Source of the DNA: Pseudanabaena biceps PCC 7429
Lineage (GTDB): Bacteria > Cyanobacteriota > Cyanobacteriia > Pseudanabaenales > Pseudanabaenaceae
Direction: 5' to 3'
Length of the DNA stretch: 40,117 nt
NCBI RefSeq assembly: GCF_000332215.1
Contig: NZ_ALWB01000016.1
Span: 1 to 40,117 of the forward strand
Shown here: one piece after another, positions 31,983 through 40,117 of the stretch
How the letters are laid out: each line of letters opens with the position of its first letter
How positions within the stretch are numbered: the stretch's first letter is position 1
Program-made: the position numbers and the translations under genes
Notes under the pieces: model-generated
Seen by the model: only the letters and a program-made list of their open reading frames with translations
Told to the model about the DNA's origin: nothing
The model's database searches: none

Positions 31983-32045
31983 GTTTTTAGTTGGGAGTGG
32001 GAAGTAGAGAATTAGGAGTTAGGGATTAGGGGCTAGGGGTTAGGG
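31983..32045. repeat. GGGGTTAGGG-type microrepeat
   Basis: The stretch runs TTAGGAGTTAGGGATTAGGGG then CTAGGGGTTAGGG on the plus strand. The right-hand part codes for the last residues of the neighbouring nuclease gene (SNPNP then stop), so the repeat has redefined that gene's end. Confidence 0.7.
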
Positions 32046-32566
32046 TTTGATAAGCGTTGAATTGTCCAATCTTTAAATGTGCGATTCCAACCATCAACGG
32101 ACAACACAATACAATCTTTGACATAATCTCTTTTCCAAGGCTGCTCGCATTCATTGCGAATATTGCGGAGCAGACGATCCTTAAAGTTACTGAGAACACC
32201 TTTTTGAAGCACATCATCAAACGCATCTAAGCCCAACAAAACAATATAAATAATTGGCTTGGTATCTCTTTCCATAAGATGCATATATGTATAAGAATCT
32301 CGTATTTTAGGCGTTAATTCCTCGGTTATAAGCTCATTATTACTTAGCCTAGCTAGATATTTTTGTCTTTCTTTGTCTGGAGTCAAAAAATTTGAGGGGT
32401 CTTTAATTTCTATCAACAGCAAATCTTTCTCTCGCTCGATGATCAAATCCACAAAAGACATTCCTTGTGGTAATCTAACACCCTGTCGATCCAACTCTTC
32501 CCACTTAAGTTCATCTGGAAAGCTAAATTCAAGATCGGCTCTAGTCTCAGCTTTATATAACTTCAT
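32033..32566 (-). CDS. Putative PD-(D/E)XK nuclease in the BREX operon
   Basis: This 177-residue protein carries the core of a PD-(D/E)XK nuclease: Asp40 in MSFVDLIIE, then a strand with E53 and K55 in DLLLIEIKD. A helical region with conserved charged residues follows. No other family is recognised. Its ATG directly follows the stop of the ATPase gene (TAG-ATG), so the two are translationally coupled and likely act as a pair. ATPase plus small nuclease pairs are a recurrent defence design (for example Septu-type or Gabija-type logic), but this nuclease is not an HNH or UvrD-linked protein, and I cannot assign it to either. The C-terminal few residues come from a microrepeat. Active-site assignment is by pattern only. 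Confidence 0.7.
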   Translation of the reverse strand: MKLYKAETRADLEFSFPDELKWEELDRQGVRLPQGMSFVDLIIEREKDLLLIEIKDPSNFLTPDKERQKYLARLSNNELITEELTPKIRDSYTYMHLMERDTKPIIYIVLLGLDAFDDVLQKGVLSNFKDRLLRNIRNECEQPWKRDYVKDCIVLSVDGWNRTFKDWTIQRLSNPNP

Positions 32567-33640
32567 CTACACTCCTAACGCCCTTGATACATCTCTATCG
32601 TAGATTTCGGCAAAAGCGTCAGAGATAGAATTTTGATTAATGTCTTGATAGCGATCATAACTCTCCACAACAATTTCTTTGGAGTCAGTATTTCGATAAA
32701 GACTGTGATAAATCACCTCATCACCTTTACCTTTATCCATCAACAAATCAAGCCATTTCAGCAAAACATAATCATGGGTTGCCAAAATAATTTGCTGACC
32801 ATTACGCGATAGCTCTAGCAAAATCTCGACAAGAATCTGCAATAACTTGGGATTGAGATTAACTTCAGGCTCATCCCACAAGAGTGTCCCGCTACTCCCT
32901 GGTTGAATCGCCCCCGTCTCTAGCAATCTTGCTAAAATGCCAACCTTCCGAAAACCCTCAGCGATCGCATTTGCCGAATATTCAACATTACCCGCCTTAA
33001 AAGTGACATTACCACCACCATAAAAAATAAACCGCCCGCCACAAATTTTTTCGATTTCGGCGATCGCCCATTTAGACTTTTCGTGTAATAACTCTGGACG
33101 TTGAGAAGGCAGATCGAGTAATACACAGATATCATTATAAGTTTCATCAAAAGACAATTCATACCTCTGATAAAGACTGACAAATCCCTTCATAAAATAA
33201 AGAACTTCCTTAGTCGGAATAAAGACAGGCTCTTGACGATATTGTTGATAGTTATGATCTTTTTGAATGGCGATCGTTTGAGAATTATTATGCAAACTAA
33301 TTTTGATGGAGCGATCAAGCGAAAAGTCAGCTTTGAGTTCTGCCTTTTCGCTCGCACCTGTATTGTGCATTTTGCCCACCTTATTCTCTAGAGGCAAGAA
33401 AACTCTTAGAAATCTCTTTGTAAGAAATTCACTTAAATCTTCCTCACTCACCTCTGCGTTATTGTGATCTAGTTTCTTATTAAATAATTGACTACCAGAC
33501 GCTAATCCATACACCGCTTTAAGCAAATGCGTTTTGCCCGTACCATTCTCACCAATAATTACATTAATTTTGGGTGAGAAACCAACAGCTAAGTTGCTGC
33601 GAAAAACCATAAAGTTCTTCATCTCAAGCCTAGTAATCAT
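32567..33640 (-). CDS. ABC-like AAA ATPase (AAA_15/AAA_21 type)
   Basis: This is a 357-residue ATPase with a Rad50/SMC-like head. It opens MITRLEMKNFMVFRSNL, then Walker A INVIIGENGTGKTHLLKAVYG (G30-T37). A middle insertion is followed by Walker B TLLWDEPEVNLNPKL near 250 and the His-switch ILATHDYVLLKWLD near 285. No TOPRIM domain follows, which separates it from OLD nucleases. The ATG overlaps the brxC stop by four bases (ATGA), and its own stop abuts the nuclease start. The ATPase and nuclease are therefore wired into the BREX operon rather than sitting beside it. A role as an ATP-gated partner of the nuclease at 32033 is likely by analogy with other ATPase-nuclease pairs. Key catalytic motifs are intact. 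Confidence 0.85.
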   Translation of the reverse strand: MITRLEMKNFMVFRSNLAVGFSPKINVIIGENGTGKTHLLKAVYGLASGSQLFNKKLDHNNAEVSEEDLSEFLTKRFLRVFLPLENKVGKMHNTGASEKAELKADFSLDRSIKISLHNNSQTIAIQKDHNYQQYRQEPVFIPTKEVLYFMKGFVSLYQRYELSFDETYNDICVLLDLPSQRPELLHEKSKWAIAEIEKICGGRFIFYGGGNVTFKAGNVEYSANAIAEGFRKVGILARLLETGAIQPGSSGTLLWDEPEVNLNPKLLQILVEILLELSRNGQQIILATHDYVLLKWLDLLMDKGKGDEVIYHSLYRNTDSKEIVVESYDRYQDINQNSISDAFAEIYDRDVSRALGV

Positions 33641-36600
33641 ATCGAAATCCTCTTGTTCTGTTGAATCTCAGCCATAAAAGCCTCACGCATCGCTGCCAAA
33701 TAGCGATCCACATCTGCCTCATTTTCTAGCCATACCCGATCAAACTTAACCTGAATTGACTGCTTCGCCACATAAGCGATCGCCTGATTGTCCTTAACCG
33801 ATACTTTGTAAGTACCACCGACTAAACTCTTTGCCGTTGAGTCAGGCTGAACCCGATTAGTCGCCGTCGCCCACTCACTTACCCGCACCATCAAGCCAGC
33901 ATAAGTCTCTTCCTCAAACCGCCGCCGCATATCACGAATTACCGCAATTAGACTTTGGTTAGCGATCGCCGTTAAAAAATTGCTAAAGGGTTGCACAATC
34001 TGAGTCTGTTGTTCAGCACTCAAACCAGTAAACTCAGACATCGCACAAAGTCGAGTTTGTAGCTCCGTTACAGATGTTTTGGCGATCGCGATCTCCTCTT
34101 TCACCTTTTCGGCAACTGCTGCCGAAGCGCGATCGCTCAACACCTTGACCTGCTGCATCCGATTACCCTTAAAGCATTGGCGATCGGCTAAGATCGCCCG
34201 CATCTGCTCGACATCAGTACCAGCAATATAAGCAAAGTTAGACTCCTGAGCCTGCACAAATTTTTGCGCCTGCTCATAAATCTCCCTCTGATTACCATTC
34301 ATAAAGCCCCGAATTGGCGCAATTACCTGCTCTTTCAAGTCCAGCAGATCGTCCTGTTTTTTAGATAACTCCGTTAAATACCAAGCATAGGACTTGCCCT
34401 TCACATCAGAAATCATTGCGATCGCAGGATCGAGGGCTTGCAAAAATGGATATTGCGACACCTGCGAGGCGATCGGCATGAGTAGATTCAATAACTTCTG
34501 AAAAGCCTCTCCCGTCTCCTTACCTAAAGCCTTAGCTTCGCTCATTGTCGGCGACGCATCAAAAAACTCTTGATAAAACTCTTTTAAGTTGCGTACCTGT
34601 GAAGTCGTAAAGTCTATTTGCGGCTCCAAAATCACATTGCCATAGCCACTTGCAGAACGCAAAGCCTTTTCTAGCGCATCCCCTTCCACAATATTGCTAT
34701 CAATCTTAGTGTCTAGCTTGCCCCGCACCGATAACTTGGCGATCTGACAAAGAGTTGCCGCCTCATACCAGCCATAGGGTTTCTTGCGAAAGCGATCGAT
34801 CACCAATTTTAAAGTTGTCCTGATCCCCGTCCGATTATTGCCCTGTATAAAAGCAAGCACCTCCTGCTCCGACTCATCCAACGTAGTCACATCATTTCCA
34901 AATAATCCCTCTTGAGAATTATTCAGCACATTTCCCAAATCATTTTCACTGTAAGAAATTCCCCGCAACATTTTCAAATTGGGATAAGTTCGCTCAATCA
35001 AAGTCTGAAATCCCTTAATAATCCGACTCTGAGCATCTTCACCTCCAACTTCAAACTTTGTCCCTGCCACATACAACTTAGACTGACCGAGCAGAGCCTT
35101 GATCGATTCCTTCAGTTGTGCTTCTCTAGTCCTATTACTAGAAGCCTTGTATTCCAAGATCCGCTTAATCCCCTCCTGCTTAGCGATCGTCACATTCTGG
35201 CGAATATACTTTTCCGTGCGTTTGTACATCATCAGATCGCTCATCAACCGAGATTCCACAGGCATAATCACCAACAACTCATCAAACCCCATACTCTGCA
35301 TCGCCAAAGCAGCTTCATTATCAGCATTTTCATGAAACGGCGTGATCACATTAATTGTTAACTCATGTTCCCTCCCTTGCAGCCGCCCATCTAACTTACG
35401 AGAATACTCATAGTCATAGTTATTTTCAGCATTACGGATCTTCCGATTTTTAATCACATAATCAAAAATGAGCTTTTCTAGATCGTCAGCCAAATCGCGA
35501 AACTCAACCTCTGTATTTTTAATTTCCTGCTCAATATCCTGTTCTTCATCAGTCAAATAAACATACTGTTCCCCATCGCGCTGAATATAGTTTTGCTGCT
35601 CTAAGAGATCTAACGCTTCTTCGATGTCTTTACTCAATTGTGGTAAGTCTTGATTAAACTCATCCAGCATCAACACACATAAATTTCGTAAAGTTGATTT
35701 AAACTCATTAATATACTTGACTAAAAACAGCGTTCTCAGAATACGAATGGCAAGTTGATTATCTAAATTCTGTTCCGCAGTGCGAATCGACTTATAAGCA
35801 CTTGACTTCAGCGCTGTGCGAATTCCTTCAAACATCAAATCAAAGGTAGCCAGCTTTCCAATCGGGCGATCGCAAATCTGAATAGCAACTAATTGAAATA
35901 CCGCCAGCATTGAGCGCTCACCCACAGAGCTATGCTTACCAGTAAAAGCATTATGCTTTGACAAATTTTGGATCGCCGCCTGAAAGAGCGTAAATTGATA
36001 GGGAATAAACGGATAGCAATTAGTAAAATGCTCACAATCTTGAAAATTGCGATAGGTTTGCGAACCATCCGTAAAGTCAAACAAAGTCTTAAAGTTATTA
36101 GCCTGCTCTTGATAAATAGTTGCCAATAGTGGCTTAACCGCCTCGGTCTTAGTGAGAAGACGCTTTTGGATCACCTCAGCAACATCTTGACTGGTCAGCA
36201 CCATCCGATTGTGAAACCGCGCTTGAATCTTGCTAAAGTCATTACTCTGTTGGCGGTTCATTTCTCCCACCACTGAGTCCATATCCTCCTGAGCCGTCAC
36301 AATAATCCAAGCTCTACCCTGACATTTAGTGGTAAGACTCTCCGCGATCGTCTGCAAGTTAGTCATTAACTTTACATTTTCCGCTATGTACTGCCCCACC
36401 TCATCGACAAAGAAATTTAAACGAAAATCAAGACTTTGTTTGTCCAGATAAGCTTTCACCTGATCTGCAAAATCTTCAATCGAAACCCGATACTGACTGC
36501 GATACTTATCTAAAATAGCGATCGCGGACTCAGAATCATTCCCCGTCACCGCCGCATAAGCCCTAGCAATATTTTGCCCTTCCAACAAAGCCTGCTCTCG

Positions 36601-37173
36601 CCCCTTTTGCCAAGTTCTTCCCGCAATCTCCTCATACTTATCTTGAAAACTGGCATAAAACCCACGACTATCAAGATCGCGCTCAAATTGAGCAATATGA
36701 CCTTGCTTGCCATAATAGCCACTCATTTCATCAAATACTTTCACAAATACAGCTAAGAGTGCATCAATCTGAGTCTTACTAATTACGTCAGCCTTTTGGT
36801 CAATATTAAATAAAATGCTTTTCGAGGGAATCGCCACCGCTTTTCTAAGTTCACCGCGCAAGATCTCGTTATCTCGACACTTCCACAAAAACGCTTCTAA
36901 AATTTTCTCCCCATCAACCTCGCGATTTTCCAAAAGCAAAGCCAACATCTTGAGCATATGAGACTTACCAGATCCAAAAAATCCTGATACCCAAACCCCA
37001 TTTGCCCCCTGATAGCCATTGTATGCTTCTAAAAATGACTCAAGCCGCTTTTCCACCTCGTTAGTCAATACATATTCCCGAATTTCTACCCCCAATCGCG
37101 CCTCATCATCAGCCTTAATCACCCCTTCAATAGGACGCTTAATATCTTGTGCAAAAATCGTTTGTAAAAGCAT
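33637..37173 (-). CDS. brxC: BREX P-loop ATPase BrxC
   Basis: This 1178-residue ATPase is the BrxC/PglY family. It begins MLLQTIFAQDIKRPIEGVIKADDEARLGVEIREYV, typical of the family, and has Walker A GVWVSGFFGSGKSHMLKMLA at about 60-75 and a Walker B-like segment FFVDEVGQYIAENV near 250. A long helical region with coiled-coil-like stretches fills the C-terminal part. BrxC is required for BREX defence and for methylation in tested systems; how it acts is not settled. The downstream ATPase gene overlaps it by four bases. It is transcribed about 95 bp after brxB, and that gap has a CT-rich microrepeat (37229-37262). Length is as expected. Confidence 0.94.
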   Translation of the reverse strand: MLLQTIFAQDIKRPIEGVIKADDEARLGVEIREYVLTNEVEKRLESFLEAYNGYQGANGVWVSGFFGSGKSHMLKMLALLLENREVDGEKILEAFLWKCRDNEILRGELRKAVAIPSKSILFNIDQKADVISKTQIDALLAVFVKVFDEMSGYYGKQGHIAQFERDLDSRGFYASFQDKYEEIAGRTWQKGREQALLEGQNIARAYAAVTGNDSESAIAILDKYRSQYRVSIEDFADQVKAYLDKQSLDFRLNFFVDEVGQYIAENVKLMTNLQTIAESLTTKCQGRAWIIVTAQEDMDSVVGEMNRQQSNDFSKIQARFHNRMVLTSQDVAEVIQKRLLTKTEAVKPLLATIYQEQANNFKTLFDFTDGSQTYRNFQDCEHFTNCYPFIPYQFTLFQAAIQNLSKHNAFTGKHSSVGERSMLAVFQLVAIQICDRPIGKLATFDLMFEGIRTALKSSAYKSIRTAEQNLDNQLAIRILRTLFLVKYINEFKSTLRNLCVLMLDEFNQDLPQLSKDIEEALDLLEQQNYIQRDGEQYVYLTDEEQDIEQEIKNTEVEFRDLADDLEKLIFDYVIKNRKIRNAENNYDYEYSRKLDGRLQGREHELTINVITPFHENADNEAALAMQSMGFDELLVIMPVESRLMSDLMMYKRTEKYIRQNVTIAKQEGIKRILEYKASSNRTREAQLKESIKALLGQSKLYVAGTKFEVGGEDAQSRIIKGFQTLIERTYPNLKMLRGISYSENDLGNVLNNSQEGLFGNDVTTLDESEQEVLAFIQGNNRTGIRTTLKLVIDRFRKKPYGWYEAATLCQIAKLSVRGKLDTKIDSNIVEGDALEKALRSASGYGNVILEPQIDFTTSQVRNLKEFYQEFFDASPTMSEAKALGKETGEAFQKLLNLLMPIASQVSQYPFLQALDPAIAMISDVKGKSYAWYLTELSKKQDDLLDLKEQVIAPIRGFMNGNQREIYEQAQKFVQAQESNFAYIAGTDVEQMRAILADRQCFKGNRMQQVKVLSDRASAAVAEKVKEEIAIAKTSVTELQTRLCAMSEFTGLSAEQQTQIVQPFSNFLTAIANQSLIAVIRDMRRRFEEETYAGLMVRVSEWATATNRVQPDSTAKSLVGGTYKVSVKDNQAIAYVAKQSIQVKFDRVWLENEADVDRYLAAMREAFMAEIQQNKRISI

Positions 37174-37267
37174 AATTTTTCAGACTAAAAATAAAAGAAC
37201 TACACCCTAATCCTTAAACCGCTAATTCCTTCTTACTCCTCACTTTCCACTGCCCACTTCCTCCCAC

Positions 37268-37876
37268 TCAAACCTCATAATCAGCAATATTAAAAGCCCG
37301 ATAATAGCGATCGTCCCGCAGCCTACCAAAAAGCTCAAGAGACGCACCAGACTCTAGCGAGTGGGTGTATTCTCCCGGGAAAAAGATGAGAGTCGGAATT
37401 TGGGTTGCTGTACTTTGGAGATTGTTCAAAATACTATGAGTACGAATATAGGGAAAAACTTCACCAACACCATTCAAGAATATCACGTCAAAATCAGCAT
37501 CTTGCATTTTTTGGGCGATCGCAGGCACAAGATGCGTATCAGGATCGAGTACTCCCTGCAATAACTCCTTCAGTTGTTCCTTAGATACTGAAGTTTCAAT
37601 ATCCATAATTTGCTGCCAAATCCCCCTTTCCTGTAAAAGTGCGATCGCCAAGTCATAAATATTAATCTGTAAAACTCTTACTCCAGACTGCTCAAGACGA
37701 CTCACTAACTGAGATTGTAATTGTTCGATTTCAACCGCATCTTCAGGCTGATATGCACAAATGAAAAAAGGGACTTCATTATTTAGTCCTTGCATTTTTA
37801 AAAATCGCTGACTAGAAATCACTTTATATAAATGCTCCAATCTTTCTGCTACCGACTTGAAATTCTGTTTCACCAC
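37268..37876 (-). CDS. brxB: BREX protein BrxB (DUF1788)
   Basis: This 202-residue protein fits DUF1788/BrxB. The N-terminal helix (SVAERLEHLYKVISSQRFLKMQGLNNEVPFFICAY) is typical, as are DVIFLNGVGEVFPYIRTHSILNNLQ and the C-terminal LIFFPGEYTHSLESGASLELFGRLRDDRYYRAFNI, which closes most BrxB proteins. BrxB is a small core component of unknown biochemical activity, and it always precedes brxC. Here it is the second BREX gene after the HTH-BrxA fusion, with 75 bp between them containing a hairpin (37911-37935). Confidence 0.92.
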   Translation of the reverse strand: MVKQNFKSVAERLEHLYKVISSQRFLKMQGLNNEVPFFICAYQPEDAVEIEQLQSQLVSRLEQSGVRVLQINIYDLAIALLQERGIWQQIMDIETSVSKEQLKELLQGVLDPDTHLVPAIAQKMQDADFDVIFLNGVGEVFPYIRTHSILNNLQSTATQIPTLIFFPGEYTHSLESGASLELFGRLRDDRYYRAFNIADYEV

Positions 37877-37910
37877 AATTAATTTTCTCCTTTAAATACA
37901 AAATGCAGTA

Positions 37911-37935
37911 ATTGGTAGCGCTTCGCGCTGCCAAT
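37911..37935. repeat. 11-bp hairpin between brxA and brxB
   Basis: The arms 37911-37921 and 37925-37935 pair with one G-T around TTC (core AGCGC-TTC-GCGCT). This is a member of the GCGC-core hairpin family, lying inside the operon. Confidence 0.7.
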
Positions 37936-37951
37936 ACAAACCTCTAGATCG

Positions 37952-38743
37952 CTAACCAACTTCAAAATATGGAAACACAAAAATATCTGGATGCGAATTC
38001 TCAGCAAGCTCATTTAGAAGTCTAGGACTTAGTAGAGCAACATTAATTTCGTTTTCAGTCGTTAACAACCCAGCTTGCCGCATCATTCTGAATAAAACTT
38101 GACGAGACTTATCGATTGTTCTTTGACTGACTTTAGCTAACTCTTGATGACATTCTATTTTTTTAGAAAAGAAAAAATTGAAATCTTCATAATTAAGACT
38201 ATTCTTGAGACTCAGATATCTTTCCCTTAAAACCTCTACTGCAAACTCAGCAACAAATTTATAACGGCGACAGATTGCTAACCACAATAAATAACCTTGC
38301 TCCTGAATAGTTGTCTCGGTAAGTAACTCTAACTCGTTTTGACTAAGCATTTTTAATCTAGAACAAACTTCTCCACAGATACGTTTAGTCGTACTTAACG
38401 TCTTAGCTTGCAATAAATTATTCGCAACAACTTTTTCTCGAACCAAATTCCAGTCTCGAATATCAAGGAATAAACTTGCGACAACCAAAGATTCACGAAA
38501 CAGCAAATCTCCAGCAGTAAATGACAAACTATATGTCTTTTTTTTTGCTGTTTGCTTTCCTTGTTGAAGAGATAAGGGTCTATTTAGCTCTATCCATAAA
38601 TCCAACTCATCTTTTTGAAATTTCCAAAAGCGCCCTATACGATGTGCAGGCATTCCATGTTTAGAAATCCATCTATATACTGTGTTACGTCTAATTCTAA
38701 GTTTTTTGCAAATATCATTGGTAGATAGCCAAAAATTTTCCAT
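37952..38743 (-). CDS. brxA: HTH-BrxA fusion
   Basis: This is a 263-residue protein. Residues 1-55 form an excisionase/MerR-type helix-turn-helix (WLSTNDICKKLRIRRNTVYRWISKHG, then AHRIGRFWKFQKDELDLWI). A short Lys/Gln linker leads to a domain of about 195 residues. This starts YSLSFTAGDLLFRESLVVASLF and ends QVLFRMMRQAGLLTTENEINVALLSPRLLNEL, both typical of BrxA (DUF1819). Standard BrxA is about 200 residues, so the HTH is an N-terminal addition. BrxA itself binds DNA. The HTH could regulate the operon or direct the complex; no separate BrxR-type WYL regulator is seen in the operon. It is the first core gene of the BREX operon. Confidence 0.85.
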   Translation of the reverse strand: MENFWLSTNDICKKLRIRRNTVYRWISKHGMPAHRIGRFWKFQKDELDLWIELNRPLSLQQGKQTAKKKTYSLSFTAGDLLFRESLVVASLFLDIRDWNLVREKVVANNLLQAKTLSTTKRICGEVCSRLKMLSQNELELLTETTIQEQGYLLWLAICRRYKFVAEFAVEVLRERYLSLKNSLNYEDFNFFFSKKIECHQELAKVSQRTIDKSRQVLFRMMRQAGLLTTENEINVALLSPRLLNELAENSHPDIFVFPYFEVG

Positions 38744-38819
38744 ATTCTTTTGTACCGTGTAACCTAATCTGTTAAAGACGGATTCGTTACGTCAACAATA
38801 ACGCATCCTACAAATATAC

Positions 38820-39947
38820 TTAACATCTCTGACAAGAATAAGAACTAGACTGTGAGGAATTGCCACAACTTCCACAATTAGAACAAATATAGAACTGTAA
38901 ACTATTATCTGCAAAACAAGGCACAGCTAGTACATCACGTCCAAATACGCGATCGCTCCAGCCAACTGACCGATCGCTAATTTCAAGATTAGCCCCACCA
39001 AGTTTGATGTACGGATAGTTAGTTTGGCATTGCCCACATCTTTGTAAACCCCAAGTGGTATTACATGATTGACAATGAGCTTCAAAACAATCATTGCCGA
39101 TATTTTCTATATTAATATCAAAGCTATTTGCCGAATAGTTTGCTGGGCAAGTGGGACAGGTTAAGAAAGATTCAAATTCTTGATCAACACTTTCGGGCAA
39201 ATTTTCTAGTTGCCGTAGTCTAACAACCTCTCCCCTAGCCGAATTACCTTTAGCCTCTTCTCTCTTAATCATGCTATGCAAGTTACTGGTGAATACTTTG
39301 CGATTGCTAAGAGAAAGAGGACGTATGAACAGAAGTTGATTGTTTTGGGGACTTTGACGTATTGCGCCAGTCTGCTGAATCGGTTTAAGTAGTTCATCAG
39401 GCAATCGAGATTCTAATACTTTTTTGATGGGATAAGCGCTGTACTTTTGGGAATAAATCCACCACTGAACAGCTCTAGCAACTCTCTCTGTACTCAAAAT
39501 ATCAAAAGGACTCACTGGCAACAAAGCTAACTTGCGATCGCTTTTAAAATTAGAATTGAAATCAGAATTCAGTAAATCATTACCAATAGTATTAAAATAT
39601 CGTCGCAACTTAGGCGATATTTTGGACACATCCTGAGCAGTCCCAAAATAAAGAATAATTGTCCGATACGGCTGTGAATTGGCTTGATCGATTACACTCT
39701 CAAGTAATTTCAATATCTGTTCGCTTGTTTGTTCATCGGGAGATTCTGCTAATTGTGCGACTACCGGAATAAATTTTAAAATTCCTAATTTCTCAGATTC
39801 CAGTTGAATTGAGCCATCCTCTAGCCATTGGAAATTTAGAGATTCAGATTCTTTAGCCGAATCTTGCTGCAAAGAATACGATTGACCGCATTCAGGTAAA
39901 GCTGAATCTGATGAGTAGCCAAATCCGCGATCTCGATCGGTTTTCAT
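38820..39947 (-). CDS. Multi-zinc-ribbon protein of unknown function
   Basis: This is a protein of about 375 residues from the ATG at 39947, chosen because CCAGGTG lies just upstream. Earlier ATG (39968) and TTG (40049) starts exist, but the latter overlaps the IS. The N-terminal half is unrecognised, with an alpha/beta look (RTIILYFGTAQDVSKISPKLRRYF) and no obvious active site. The C-terminal 110 residues hold several CxxC knuckles: CPTC, HCQSC, RCGQC, ICSNC and SCQRC, enough for about two to three zinc ribbons. It is on the same strand as brxA with 76 bp between, so it may be co-transcribed. Nothing links it to known BREX genes. A promoter could lie in the adjacent IS. Confidence 0.6.
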   Translation of the reverse strand: MKTDRDRGFGYSSDSALPECGQSYSLQQDSAKESESLNFQWLEDGSIQLESEKLGILKFIPVVAQLAESPDEQTSEQILKLLESVIDQANSQPYRTIILYFGTAQDVSKISPKLRRYFNTIGNDLLNSDFNSNFKSDRKLALLPVSPFDILSTERVARAVQWWIYSQKYSAYPIKKVLESRLPDELLKPIQQTGAIRQSPQNNQLLFIRPLSLSNRKVFTSNLHSMIKREEAKGNSARGEVVRLRQLENLPESVDQEFESFLTCPTCPANYSANSFDINIENIGNDCFEAHCQSCNTTWGLQRCGQCQTNYPYIKLGGANLEISDRSVGWSDRVFGRDVLAVPCFADNSLQFYICSNCGSCGNSSQSSSYSCQRC

Positions 39948-40023
39948 CAACACCTGGCGTTGTTGCATAAAAAGGGGGTTAGAAGGTAAATTAAGTATTA
40001 AGCAGGAGATGAGACCCCGAAAG

Positions 40024-40117
40024 ATGACAGAGAAATATGAGATCCGCAACTGGTCAGAGTATAACGCAGGGCTGAAACAAAGAGGAAGCCTGACCTTTTG
40101 GATTAGCGAAGAAGTAA
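40024..40117 (+). mobile_element. Start of an IS5-like transposase (cut by window edge)
   Basis: Thirty-one codons from ATG 40024 read MTEKYEIRNWSEYNAGLKQ and continue RGSLTFWISEEV. The pattern R-N-W-x-E-Y-N...RGSLTFW is the usual opening of IS5-family DDE transposases. The catalytic region is outside the window. The inverted-repeat end of the element should lie between about 39970 and 40023, but I could not fix it without the other end. Confidence 0.75.

Noticed and set aside
32033-33640. Septu, Gabija or OLD system
   Set aside because: The nuclease shows no HNH motif, no UvrD-like partner is present, and the ATPase lacks a TOPRIM domain.
38820-40049. Start of the zinc-ribbon gene at TTG 40049
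   Set aside because: That start lies within the IS5-like element and adds residues encoded by IS DNA. The ATG at 39947 has a better ribosome-binding site.

Overview
The window looks like a cyanobacterial chromosome. The HIP1 octamer GCGATCGC and its core recur in most genes on both strands, and several families are typical of cyanobacteria. A Pseudanabaena-like filamentous cyanobacterium is my guess, not something the sequence proves. Nearly the whole window is a defence island, about 21 kb of CRISPR-Cas adaptation and accessory genes followed by about 18 kb of a BREX locus.

Layout, left to right. 1-1329: CRISPR array 1, running off the left edge, with its leader at 1330-1560. 1668-4874: a small membrane protein, a tandem Csx3-Csx3-P-loop protein, and a divergent WYL-type CRISPR-associated regulator. 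5225-8156: a block that is not obviously defence (secreted CHAP-SH3 protein, small exported protein, PilB/GspE-type ATPase), dotted with long perfect hairpins. 8355-9176: a protein with two membrane helices and a CARF-like domain. 9300-9945: a VapBC-like pair. 10078-17410: two related units, each made of a four-helix-bundle gene, a CRISPR array and a leader (arrays 2 and 3), with cas2 and a reverse transcriptase-Cas1 fusion between them. 17420-19327: a possible PD-(D/E)XK protein and a CARF-HEPN ribonuclease of the Csx1/TM1812 type. 19472-21590: an alpha/beta-hydrolase with a large internal deletion and an ATPase-nuclease protein. 21843-38743: a BREX type 1-like operon on the minus strand, transcribed brxA, brxB, brxC, ATPase, nuclease, pglX, GmrSD/BrxU-like gene, pglZ, brxL. 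38820-39947: an unrecognised zinc-ribbon protein. 40024 to the right edge: the start of an IS5-like transposase.

How it works together. CARF proteins, Csx3 and RT-Cas1 point to type III CRISPR immunity with cyclic-oligoadenylate signalling, but the window holds no cas10, RAMP or cas6 gene. The effector complex must be elsewhere, possibly left of array 1. I read all three arrays as transcribed from the minus strand. In that direction every repeat has an invariant hairpin followed by an invariant 8-nt tag ACGGAAAC, the leaders lie on the right, and most neighbouring genes run the same way. Arrays 2 and 3 share leader sequence and a mean spacer length near 40 nt. Array 1 has a different leader-motif type and spacers averaging about 34 nt, which suggests a different adaptation machinery acted on it.

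Strongest leads: the two leader and spacer-length classes, the segmental duplication around RT-cas1, the membrane CARF protein, the tandem Csx3-P-loop fusion, and a BREX operon with a translationally coupled ATPase-nuclease pair and an HTH-BrxA fusion. All family assignments come from reading motifs by eye; no database search was run.
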